This document shows, piece by piece, positions 43,961 to 51,544 of a stretch of DNA of 64,000 nt; the first letter of the stretch is position 1, and each line of letters starts with the position of its first letter. Both the position numbers and the translations under genes were made by a program. This DNA is from Chromatiaceae bacterium (GTDB taxonomy: Bacteria > Pseudomonadota > Gammaproteobacteria > Chromatiales > Chromatiaceae): assembly GCA_024235175.1 (NCBI GenBank), contig JACKMX010000005.1:62001-126000 (forward strand), written 5' to 3'. The notes under the pieces were generated by a model. The model was not told the DNA's origin and searched no databases. It was given only the letters and a program-made list of their open reading frames with translations.

Positions 43961-44551
43961 TCAATTCTGCAAATCATGGCGTGTGCCAATGGAACGGCCG
44001 CTCCATGCCTGCATCAGTTCCGGATTCGATTGCCATAGGCCAGTTTGATTATTCCGGGCCTGCTCCTCCAGTCGAAGCAATTCTGATTGGTCGCCATTGC
44101 CGATCGAAAAACTGCCCAGAGCAATGGCGTAACCCTGTTGCACCATCGAGGAATTGAGCGAAATTTTCTCTCCCGGAAGTGTGACGACAACCGGAACCCG
44201 GCCGTATTTATCGGTGGATTTCAGGTCACCCTCAACTTTAACTGCAGCCGCTGATCCGATCAGCAGCTGCAAATGGCGCGTGGCCTGTCGGCCCAGGTCA
44301 AGCAGAAGATCCTGACTTATCCCTGTTCGTTCGGCGTCCTTTATCAGCTTGGGATTTGCAATGTCCTCTGGAGCATCTATCCCCAGAAGCTGAACACGGG
44401 CAGGTTTGCTGCCCAGCTCAATAACCAAAGTATCCCCATCCTCAATCTGCAACAGGGAGTAGGAGCCGGTATCTGCAGACAGGGCAGCGGCATGCAGCAG
44501 AAGTATGGGGGCCAATAAGTATACCATTTTAGTTTCCTGGCTGAGTCTCAT
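43961..44551 (-). CDS. Secreted thermonuclease-like (SNase) protein
   Basis: A 196-residue protein with a signal peptide (ending near ALSADT) and a staphylococcal-nuclease OB fold. VQLLGIDAPE carries the first catalytic Arg/Asp region, DKYGRVPVVV the second Arg, and EEQARNNQTGLW the end of the fold. It likely cleaves DNA or RNA outside the cytoplasm. It is just beyond the end of the nir cluster, 10 bases after nirN in chromosomal order. Confidence 0.85.
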   Translation of the reverse strand: MRLSQETKMVYLLAPILLLHAAALSADTGSYSLLQIEDGDTLVIELGSKPARVQLLGIDAPEDIANPKLIKDAERTGISQDLLLDLGRQATRHLQLLIGSAAAVKVEGDLKSTDKYGRVPVVVTLPGEKISLNSSMVQQGYAIALGSFSIGNGDQSELLRLEEQARNNQTGLWQSNPELMQAWSGRSIGTRHDLQN

Positions 44552-44560
44552 TTGACTGAT

Positions 44561-46150
44561 TCAGTGACTGGTGCCGCTTGAGCGCGTCAGTTTGTTGTAT
44601 GCATTATATTTTCCCGATGGCTTTTTCATGGGGAGACGCTTTACTTCCAGCAGTGTCTCGGCATCATAAACAACCAGCGCACCATCTTCGTCCCAGACAC
44701 TTACCAGTGCGTAGCGTCCGTCTTTGGTGAACTCGACGTGGGCGGATGTTTTTCCGGGTGCCGGATTCAGGGTTTTGACGATTTCCAGCGTCTGTTTATC
44801 GATAACATGCATCAGATCCTTATTCGGTCCGAAAAATACATCTACCCAGGCGTAGCGGCTCTGCTCATGACTGCGCATGAAAAATCCCGGGCCTTTGGTC
44901 GGAATGCGCTTGATCACCTGCCAGCTCTTCATGTCGACAATGGTCACCTCCGGTTTTTTTATGTTTGGCGTGGCAAGTACTGTGCGATCCTGATACTGCC
45001 AGGTGATGGCTGAGCTGAGGTGAGGCATGCCCGGCAGCGTTAGTTTAGCTACGGATCTTTTCAGATCCAGATCCACAACCTGACCTGTTTCACCCTGTTC
45101 GGAAGTTTCACCACGCGAGCTGCCTATCACGCGATCGTACTCCTGAGTGAGAAAAAAATCGTCCAGATATCCCTTTACTGGAATGCGTAGAATGGGGAAC
45201 TGCTTATTTGCGGCAGCGTCCCCTGAATCCTTGCGATAGTCGTGAACCCAGTTGGCAAACCCGGCGGGTGGGTCATCTGCGTAGTTGATCTCCCATACTT
45301 CGGGAATATCTTTAAGCGCCACCACGAAGCTTTCCCGAGCGTCGGCGGTGTATACGGCGCTTACCCTCGAGCTGTGTCCTTCGCCATCCGTAGCTTCAAT
45401 CACTTTAATCGGGCGAAGATCCTTCGCATCGAGCAGGGTAAGCGTATGGGGAAGATAGTTGGCAACCATGACATACCGCCCGTCATGCGACACCGCCAGA
45501 TTGCGCGTGTTGATGCCGGCGCGAACTTCAGCGACATAGGTCAGATTGAATACGTCGAATTTGCTGATCCAGCCATCGCGCGATGCGAAGAAGATATAGC
45601 GACCGTTTTCAGACCATTTTGGGCCGCCGTGCAGCGCGAACCGCGTGGCGAATCTGTGAATCGGCTCGAAGGTATCACCATTGAGCAGCGTAGCATGGTG
45701 ATCCCCCAGTTCCACTACGACGAAGAGATTGTCGATATCGGCTTCAAACAGAGGCTTGTCTGCCAAAGTCCCCGGTTTGTGGTGGACGATCCGGCTGGCG
45801 AGGATCTGTTCCATTCCCCATGGAGGGAGCTGTTCCAGCGGAGTGTAGATCAGCTCAACCAGCGATTCGATCTGCTCTCTGTTCAGAATATCCCTGAAAG
45901 GCGGCATCTGACTTGCCGGCCGACTGTTTTGAATGACTGATACTGCCGAATCTTTGCTCAGGCGCTGGAGATTCTGCGGCAGCAGCGCCGGACCAACCGC
46001 GCCGAGGCGATCGGCGCTGTGGCACTCAGCACAGTACTGGGCATAGAGTAGAGCCGCATCAGGGGCGGCAACGCTATTCATACCCGGCAGAAAGAGAATC
46101 AGAAGAGTAACAGAGAGAATGCAACTGTGCTTAGCGTGGATCATCTTCAA
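44561..46150 (-). CDS. nirN: Dihydro-heme d1 dehydrogenase NirN
   Basis: A 529-residue precursor: signal peptide, a cytochrome c domain (CAECH at about residue 40), and an eight-bladed d1-type propeller similar to NirS. NirN performs the last step of heme d1 synthesis in the periplasm. Compared with NirS, the distal histidine in the FLHDG segment is absent here (LDDFF), while GMPHLSSA keeps the other, as expected for NirN rather than a reductase. It ends the minus-strand nir operon. Confidence 0.9.
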   Translation of the reverse strand: MKMIHAKHSCILSVTLLILFLPGMNSVAAPDAALLYAQYCAECHSADRLGAVGPALLPQNLQRLSKDSAVSVIQNSRPASQMPPFRDILNREQIESLVELIYTPLEQLPPWGMEQILASRIVHHKPGTLADKPLFEADIDNLFVVVELGDHHATLLNGDTFEPIHRFATRFALHGGPKWSENGRYIFFASRDGWISKFDVFNLTYVAEVRAGINTRNLAVSHDGRYVMVANYLPHTLTLLDAKDLRPIKVIEATDGEGHSSRVSAVYTADARESFVVALKDIPEVWEINYADDPPAGFANWVHDYRKDSGDAAANKQFPILRIPVKGYLDDFFLTQEYDRVIGSSRGETSEQGETGQVVDLDLKRSVAKLTLPGMPHLSSAITWQYQDRTVLATPNIKKPEVTIVDMKSWQVIKRIPTKGPGFFMRSHEQSRYAWVDVFFGPNKDLMHVIDKQTLEIVKTLNPAPGKTSAHVEFTKDGRYALVSVWDEDGALVVYDAETLLEVKRLPMKKPSGKYNAYNKLTRSSGTSH

Positions 46151-46160
46151 CCAGGCAGAA

Positions 46161-47342
46161 CTATTTTAAAAGGTTGGCACTTTTGTCGAGTTGGGTCGGC
46201 TCGGTAATGCCTATCTCTTCATCGGTCAGGTAACATGCCGGGTCTTCGGACCAGGCATCACCGGTAAGCTGCATTGCCCGAACCCGGGTGTTGCCGCCAC
46301 AAATATTGAAATAGCCGCACTCCGCGCACCTGCCGCTGATGTTGCGTGGCTGCGCCTTCAGACCGGCCATAATGGGATCGGTTGTATCCTGCCAGATTTC
46401 TGAAAAAGGCCGCTCCTTGACATTACCCAGATTGTAGTTCCACCACATAGTGTCGGGATGGACATAACCCTGATTATCGATATTAGAGATATTCACACCC
46501 GAGCTGTTGCCGCCCCACTGAGCCAGCTTTGCATGGATGTGATCTGTTCTGTCAGGGAATTTCTTCTCAACCCAGTGCAGCAGGTAGACGCCGTCGGCGT
46601 CATTGTTTCCGGTTACGAACTCGGTGCCGCGTTTCGCTCTCGCATCGGCCAGTGCGCGATCGAACAGTAGATCCATCGCCCAGCGCGTGGTCTGGAGGAA
46701 GACATCGTCCTTGCGGTTCTTGTTGCCGCGTCCGGCGTAGTTGAGGTGGGAGAAATAGAATTTGTCCACATTTTCCCTGTCCATCAGCGCCAGCAACTGA
46801 GGCAGTTCACTGGCATTGTCCCGGGTCATGGTGAAACGCAGCCCGACTTTAATGTTTTTGTCCCGGCACAGTCGCAGCCCGTGAATCGATGCATCGAAAG
46901 CTCCTGCCATTCGCCGGAAATTATCGTGTGTCTGCCTGATACCATCGATGCTGATGCCGAGATAGTCAAAGCCTACGGCGGCAATCTTTTCGATGTTCGA
47001 TTCGTCGATCAGTGTACCGTTCGTGGAGAGGGCAGTGTAAAACCCCATCTCTTTGGCATGATGGGCAATTTCGAAGATATCCGGCCGCAGCAGCGGTTCG
47101 CCACCGGACAGGATCAATACCGGTACTTTAAACCGCTTCAGATCCTGCATCACTTCAAACACCTGGGTGGTACTCAGTTCGTTGGGAAAATCCTTGTCCG
47201 CGGAAATCGAATAACAGTGCTTGCAGGTAAGGTTGCAGCGGCGCACGAGATTCCAGATTACTACGGGACCGGGTGGCGTTCTCTTGGGCCCCAGGGGAGT
47301 GGGGTGTAAAATTTCGTGCATGAACTGAGATATTCGAAACAT
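46161..47342 (-). CDS. nirJ: Heme d1 biosynthesis radical SAM protein NirJ
   Basis: A 393-residue radical SAM enzyme. The cluster motif is CNLTCKHCY (about residues 36-44), followed by LILSGGEPLL, and the C-terminal SPASM-like cysteines occur in CAECGYFNICGG and DPACYL. NirJ removes propionate side chains during heme d1 synthesis. The N-terminus MFRISQFMHEIL matches the family. It lies 48 bases after nirH. Confidence 0.93.
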   Translation of the reverse strand: MFRISQFMHEILHPTPLGPKRTPPGPVVIWNLVRRCNLTCKHCYSISADKDFPNELSTTQVFEVMQDLKRFKVPVLILSGGEPLLRPDIFEIAHHAKEMGFYTALSTNGTLIDESNIEKIAAVGFDYLGISIDGIRQTHDNFRRMAGAFDASIHGLRLCRDKNIKVGLRFTMTRDNASELPQLLALMDRENVDKFYFSHLNYAGRGNKNRKDDVFLQTTRWAMDLLFDRALADARAKRGTEFVTGNNDADGVYLLHWVEKKFPDRTDHIHAKLAQWGGNSSGVNISNIDNQGYVHPDTMWWNYNLGNVKERPFSEIWQDTTDPIMAGLKAQPRNISGRCAECGYFNICGGNTRVRAMQLTGDAWSEDPACYLTDEEIGITEPTQLDKSANLLK

Positions 47343-47390
47343 TGGAATAAGCTGCCGATTCGCTTTTGTGGATTTGTGGGCAACTACCGT

Positions 47391-47876
47391 TTAAGACTGC
47401 CCGATTCTGAGTCCGGTTTTTTTCAGTATTCTTGTACTGAACAGGACTTCATGCGCACGATTGTCGTTGCCCAGCATAACAGCGATCCGGTTCACCTTCT
47501 CCATGACTTCTGCGCGGTCTTTACCATGCACCATGGCAAAAAGGTTATAACGCCATTCCGGCAGATATCTGGGGCGTCGATAGGCATGGCTGACGAACTC
47601 CAGTTCACCGATCCGGCGACCATAATCCTCCACCAGATCGTCGTCAACGTCCCACACGCTCATGCCGTTGCCGCGAAATCCCAAAGTATAGTGGTTGGGC
47701 ACGGCAGCGATGCGTCGAATAATGCCGTTATCCAGCATATGCTGCATACGTGCCATTATTATCTCTGTTGTGCAGCCCAATTCGGCAGCAATCTGTCGAT
47801 AGGGTTCAGGAACCAAAGGTAAACCAGTCTGGGTGCACTGGACTATTCTTCGGTCCAGGTCGTCGAGCGTGTTCAT
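47391..47876 (-). CDS. nirH: Siroheme decarboxylase subunit NirH
   Basis: A 161-residue AsnC/Lrp-like protein with an N-terminal winged helix and the substrate loop YRRPRYLPEWRYNLFAMVHG. Together with NirD, NirG and NirL it decarboxylates siroheme to didecarboxysiroheme. It is the last of four paralogous genes here. By loop type it pairs with NirL (YQRPRKLPEWPYNLF). Confidence 0.85.
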   Translation of the reverse strand: MNTLDDLDRRIVQCTQTGLPLVPEPYRQIAAELGCTTEIIMARMQHMLDNGIIRRIAAVPNHYTLGFRGNGMSVWDVDDDLVEDYGRRIGELEFVSHAYRRPRYLPEWRYNLFAMVHGKDRAEVMEKVNRIAVMLGNDNRAHEVLFSTRILKKTGLRIGQS

Positions 47877-47937
47877 TTCATTTTTTTCATAAGCGATCGG
47901 TAATCGTGTGCGGATTCGGTTCGCAATAAAAGTTGAC

Positions 47938-48381
47938 TCAGACTTCGAATTTAAGTCCTACGAAAAACTCCTCTTCCTTGGGCATATTGTAAACCCGGTA
48001 TCCCGTTGACTGCTCGATCTCGCGGATTACGCTGTCGATGCGCTGGGGTGTCTCTGTTGCCAGTACGAACCACATGCTGAACTCGTTGTCGCGGGCATAA
48101 TTGTGGGCGACTTCCGGGAACGCGTTTACCTGTTCTTTAACCCTTTCGAATTGATCCTCAGGCACCCGGATTGCACAAAGGCTCAATCCTCCCCCAAGGC
48201 GTTCGGCGTGATACAGGGGGCCGAAACGGGAAAGCTGTTTTTTCTCCAGCATTACCTTTAGGCGCCGGATTAACTCATCCTCTTGTATGCCAAGCTCTTC
48301 GGCTGCCTGCTGGTAGGGCCTGTCAGTGATGGGGAAGCTCTCCTGCAGACGGTTTATAATTGCGCGGTCGATTCGATCCAT
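47938..48381 (-). CDS. nirG: Siroheme decarboxylase subunit NirG
   Basis: A 147-residue AsnC-like protein. The helix-turn-helix is near residues 20-50, and the conserved loop NYARDNEFSMWFVLATE belongs to the NirD/NirG type. Its ATG overlaps the stop of nirL by one base (TAATG), indicating translational coupling. Confidence 0.85.
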   Translation of the reverse strand: MDRIDRAIINRLQESFPITDRPYQQAAEELGIQEDELIRRLKVMLEKKQLSRFGPLYHAERLGGGLSLCAIRVPEDQFERVKEQVNAFPEVAHNYARDNEFSMWFVLATETPQRIDSVIREIEQSTGYRVYNMPKEEEFFVGLKFEV

Positions 48382-48857
48382 TATTGGTATTTTGCACCGC
48401 GTTGTTTATAGCGTTTACCGCTGAATAGAATTTTGTGCGGAATATGTTTCAGTCCGTGGGAATCAACGATCTTTCTGATATGTTCGAGCACCCGTTGACG
48501 CTGCTGACCATGAATCATGCAAAATAGATTGTAGGGCCATTCCGGGAGCTTGCGCGGTCTTTGATAGCAGAGGGTAACACAGGGTTGGGCCCCGAGTTTT
48601 TCTCCCACGACATCGACCTGGTTGTCGGGCACGTCCCATACCACCATGGCATTGGCGGTGTAGCCCAATTCATGGTGCCGCACAATTATACCCATGCGCT
48701 TGATCACACCGGCCTGTTGCAGAGCGCCGATGCGTTCAATGACCTGCTCTTCGCTGAGCCCCAACCGTGCGCCGATCTCGTTGTAAGGACGGCTGGTAAG
48801 CGGCAGTCCGTCCTGAATTTCCGCGATCAATCGGTAATCCAGATCGTTCAACACCAT
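48381..48857 (-). CDS. nirL: Siroheme decarboxylase subunit NirL
   Basis: A 158-residue AsnC-like protein with the PEWPYNLFCMIHG loop of the NirL/NirH type. The start overlaps the end of nirD by 10 bases and the stop overlaps nirG, so the genes form a tightly coupled unit. Confidence 0.85.
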   Translation of the reverse strand: MVLNDLDYRLIAEIQDGLPLTSRPYNEIGARLGLSEEQVIERIGALQQAGVIKRMGIIVRHHELGYTANAMVVWDVPDNQVDVVGEKLGAQPCVTLCYQRPRKLPEWPYNLFCMIHGQQRQRVLEHIRKIVDSHGLKHIPHKILFSGKRYKQRGAKYQ

Positions 48858-49360
48858 AGGGGAAAGCCGAGGTCGATATGATGCTGCTTGATAAGAGGCA
48901 GGTTAAGAATCGGATAGCCGGTCACACGCTCCATCTCTTTCAGTACCTCCTCCAGCCGGGCACTGCTGGGGGCGGTGACCACAAACCACAGGTTGTAATC
49001 ATCCTCCCTCTCGTAGTTGTGGTTGACCTCCTGGTAGCTGCTGATCACCGATGCCACCTGGTCAAGTTTATCCGGCGGTACCGATACTGCCGCCAACGTG
49101 CTCGCACCGATCCGTTTTGGCTTGAACACCGGCCCGATTCTGCTGATGACTCCGGTTTGCTGTAAACGGGTCAGAATTTTCAGAACCAGCGCTTCGCTGA
49201 TGCCCAGCATATCGGCCATATCCCGATATGGAGTGGGGGAGAGCGGCAGGCCTTTCTGAAATGCGTCAAGCAATCTTTTTTCGAGGTCGTTCAAGTGAAT
49301 TCTCTGGACGGACTGGTTTTGTCTTAAGGAGCGATGAATCCGTTTGGCGGTTGATGGCAT
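48848..49360 (-). CDS. nirD: Siroheme decarboxylase subunit NirD
   Basis: About 170 residues from the ATG at 49360, one base beyond the nirF stop codon (TAG-T-ATG). An open frame upstream to 49534 lies inside nirF and is rejected. The loop NYEREDDYNLWFVV is of the NirD/NirG type. The order nirF-D-L-G-H-J is as in Pseudomonas. Confidence 0.87.
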   Translation of the reverse strand: MPSTAKRIHRSLRQNQSVQRIHLNDLEKRLLDAFQKGLPLSPTPYRDMADMLGISEALVLKILTRLQQTGVISRIGPVFKPKRIGASTLAAVSVPPDKLDQVASVISSYQEVNHNYEREDDYNLWFVVTAPSSARLEEVLKEMERVTGYPILNLPLIKQHHIDLGFPLWC

Positions 49361-49361
49361 A

Positions 49362-50552
49362 CTATAGACCCGTTTTGTGTGCCCGGGAGGTAAAGAATAT
49401 GCCGCTCGGCTTATCCACCGGCAGCTTATACATAAGCTCCATGCTGTCAGTGTCATAAACCTGGACCTCGTCTTTGTCACGCACTGAAATCCAGACCTCC
49501 TCCCCACGCGGAGAGAACTCCATGTGGAGCGCACCTTTTCCCGTCTTCAGGGTTTTTACAACAACCAGGCTTTCGGTGTCGATTACTTGAATAGTATCGT
49601 TGTCGGGAAAGGCAAAATTGACCCAGACCTGTCTTCCATCAGGACGCGCCATAACGAATACCGGTTGTCCATGAACCTTGACACGGCCGGTTTCCACCCA
49701 ATCATCCTGACGCACGACCAACACTTCATGATGCCCCACGGCCGGCAGAAAGGCGCGATTCCCGGCCATTGCCCAGCCTTCCAGGTGCGGCATTTTATAG
49801 ACCGGAAGCATCTGCTCTCCACGCCCATATCCTTGCAGAATAATGCGAGGCGGCGTTTCCGGATGCCATAGGTCGAGCAGTGAGAGTCCGTCCTGCCCGA
49901 AAAGTCCACTGATATAGTAGCGACCGTCCGGGGTGACCAGTGCATCATATGGAAGTGCACCAATCTGTGTGTAACGCTGTATCTTCGGCGCCGTAGGATT
50001 TTTCATCTCTATTACCCAGGCTTCGCCACTGTCATAGAGACTGACCGCAAAACGTTGGCCAGGAGCATCTACCAGTCCAACGGTTTTCGATCCTTTCTGC
50101 TTTCCATCGCGGTCAATGATCCCGGTGGCCGGAATGTCGGCGATCAACGAGAGGTCCTGCGCAGAGAATATTTTGACCCCGCCCGGTTCATAATTGGACA
50201 CTGCAATCAATTGGCCATCCTGGGAAATGGCGCCGCCAATACTGTTTCCAGCCTGAACCACCCGGGTAACAATTTTCCCGCACAGAATGTCGACCTTTGT
50301 CACTCCCCCGTCCCGACCGAAAATGTAAGCGTAACGGCCATCGCGGGAGTAGACTGCGGAAGCGTGAGATAGGTCCCCCAATCCCTCCACCCGAAATAGG
50401 GCTTTGTGAGCGGTTGTATCGACCACTTGCAGACTGCCGGCGGCGCGTTCGATAACAATGCCCATGTCGCCGGTACCGCGGGTCAGGCAGTCAGCTGCAG
50501 CGTGTCCGCAGAAAAACAGTAAGCCAGCGGTCAGACCGAGTAATGGTTTCAT
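49362..50552 (-). CDS. nirF: Heme d1 biosynthesis protein NirF
   Basis: A 396-residue propeller protein with a Sec signal peptide (MKPLLGLTAGLLFFCGHAAA), similar to the d1 domain of NirS but without a cytochrome c domain. It acts in the periplasm during heme d1 assembly. The ATG at 50552 is chosen because it begins the signal peptide and overlaps the stop of the nirC-like gene by four bases. The conserved segment KMPHLEGWAMAG keeps a histidine found in the family. Confidence 0.9.
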   Translation of the reverse strand: MKPLLGLTAGLLFFCGHAAADCLTRGTGDMGIVIERAAGSLQVVDTTAHKALFRVEGLGDLSHASAVYSRDGRYAYIFGRDGGVTKVDILCGKIVTRVVQAGNSIGGAISQDGQLIAVSNYEPGGVKIFSAQDLSLIADIPATGIIDRDGKQKGSKTVGLVDAPGQRFAVSLYDSGEAWVIEMKNPTAPKIQRYTQIGALPYDALVTPDGRYYISGLFGQDGLSLLDLWHPETPPRIILQGYGRGEQMLPVYKMPHLEGWAMAGNRAFLPAVGHHEVLVVRQDDWVETGRVKVHGQPVFVMARPDGRQVWVNFAFPDNDTIQVIDTESLVVVKTLKTGKGALHMEFSPRGEEVWISVRDKDEVQVYDTDSMELMYKLPVDKPSGIFFTSRAHKTGL

Positions 50553-50875
50553 GGCTGGATACCTTCTTTTAATCTGGTGGCCAGCCAGTAAGCTTCGCCA
50601 TCGGTCAGAAACGGGCGCCAAGGCGGCATCGGGGTGCCAGGACGACCGTACAGAATGGTAAGGGCCAGCTGATCGATATTCCAGTCAGTAAATCGCTTTG
50701 CCACCAAAGCCGGGCCCAGCCCACCTTCAAGCCGCATGCCGTGACAGGATCCGCAATCATGCCGGAGCAAGTGGATTATTTCCGCCTGGCGCACAGGGGA
50801 AATCTCGGCTGATACAGTGCCACTCATAACGGTTATTGCCAAAATCAGTGTGGCTGTCGGCGCTTTACGCTTCAA
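50549..50875 (-). CDS. nirC: Small cytochrome c (NirC-like)
   Basis: A 108-residue secreted monoheme cytochrome (signal peptide to about residue 23, heme motif CGSCH, methionine ligand region GTPMPPWRPF). NirC is thought to donate electrons during heme d1 maturation or to NirS. Its stop overlaps nirF. An FNR-type box lies 69 bp upstream of its start, so it heads the biogenesis operon. Confidence 0.82.
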   Translation of the reverse strand: MKRKAPTATLILAITVMSGTVSAEISPVRQAEIIHLLRHDCGSCHGMRLEGGLGPALVAKRFTDWNIDQLALTILYGRPGTPMPPWRPFLTDGEAYWLATRLKEGIQP

Positions 50876-50943
50876 ATGACCCTCTAAGACGGAAACAGAC
50901 GAAAATGGGACCAGAATTTACCAGCTAGGTAATCTTTCTGGCA

Positions 50944-50957
50944 TTGACCTCTATCAA
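50944..50957. promoter_or_regulatory. FNR/DNR-like box upstream of nirC
   Basis: TTGAC-CTCT-ATCAA is a nine-of-ten match to TTGAT-N4-ATCAA, 69 bp upstream of the nirC start. It suggests anaerobic or NO-dependent induction of the heme d1 operon. Confidence 0.6.
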
Positions 50958-51037
50958 AGATTACCCCGGGTAGCGGTCGATTTAAACTTAAAAATGCAAT
51001 AAACACCTGATATTAAAAGGGATTAACTACCCATAAT

Positions 51038-51379
51038 CTACTGGACATGCACAATACCGGTCATCTCCGGGTGTGGACCGCAGTGGTAGGGGAAGCTCCC
51101 TGCCTTATCGAACAGGCGGAGGTAGGTCTCTCCGGGAAATATATACCCTGGCTCCGGATCTCCCGACTGTTCGAACCAGACACTGTGATATTGCCGTGTC
51201 TCTTTGTTGGTCCAACGGACGGTGTCCCCGACATTTACGGTAATCTCCTTTGGTGTGAACTGGTATTTGAAGATTTCTAATTCAACCGCAGGTTGTACTG
51301 CATCACCAGTATTGGCGAACGGGCTGAACAGTAGCAGCGCCAACATTACGGCGGCTAAGTTGACTCTTTTCAGAAACAT
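51038..51379 (-). CDS. Periplasmic cupredoxin (type 1 copper protein)
   Basis: A 113-residue blue-copper protein: signal peptide, then VELEIFKYQFTPKEITVNVGDTV, the first copper His in YHSVWF, and the Cys-His-Met loop YHCGPHPEM. It is small like amicyanin/plastocyanin types. The ATG at 51379 with GGAG upstream is preferred to TTG 51394. In this cluster, which has no nirM, it is a candidate electron donor to NirS or to the NirT fusion. Confidence 0.88.
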   Translation of the reverse strand: MFLKRVNLAAVMLALLLFSPFANTGDAVQPAVELEIFKYQFTPKEITVNVGDTVRWTNKETRQYHSVWFEQSGDPEPGYIFPGETYLRLFDKAGSFPYHCGPHPEMTGIVHVQ

Positions 51380-51487
51380 TTTAATCCGCTCCAAATCTGA
51401 GAGTGTTAGGTCCTGATCAGCTCAGAATACCGTAAAAAGAGAACAGAATCAGGCTGAATATTGGCACCTTTCAGGCTGCATTTATGG

Positions 51488-51514
51488 AAAAAAAGTGGGA
51501 CCGAAGCCCCACTT
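51488..51514 (-). terminator. Terminator of the NirT fusion gene
   Basis: AAAAGTGGG...CCCCACTTTT stem; on the minus strand it is followed by a T-run, 31 bases after the stop codon of the NirT fusion. Confidence 0.7.
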
Positions 51515-51544
51515 TTCAATGCCTGCGCCAGCAGTATCAGCCGC

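Noticed and set aside
49361..49534. N-terminal extension of NirD
   Set aside because: The extra frame lies inside nirF and the extension has no family resemblance; the ATG directly after the nirF stop is the better start.
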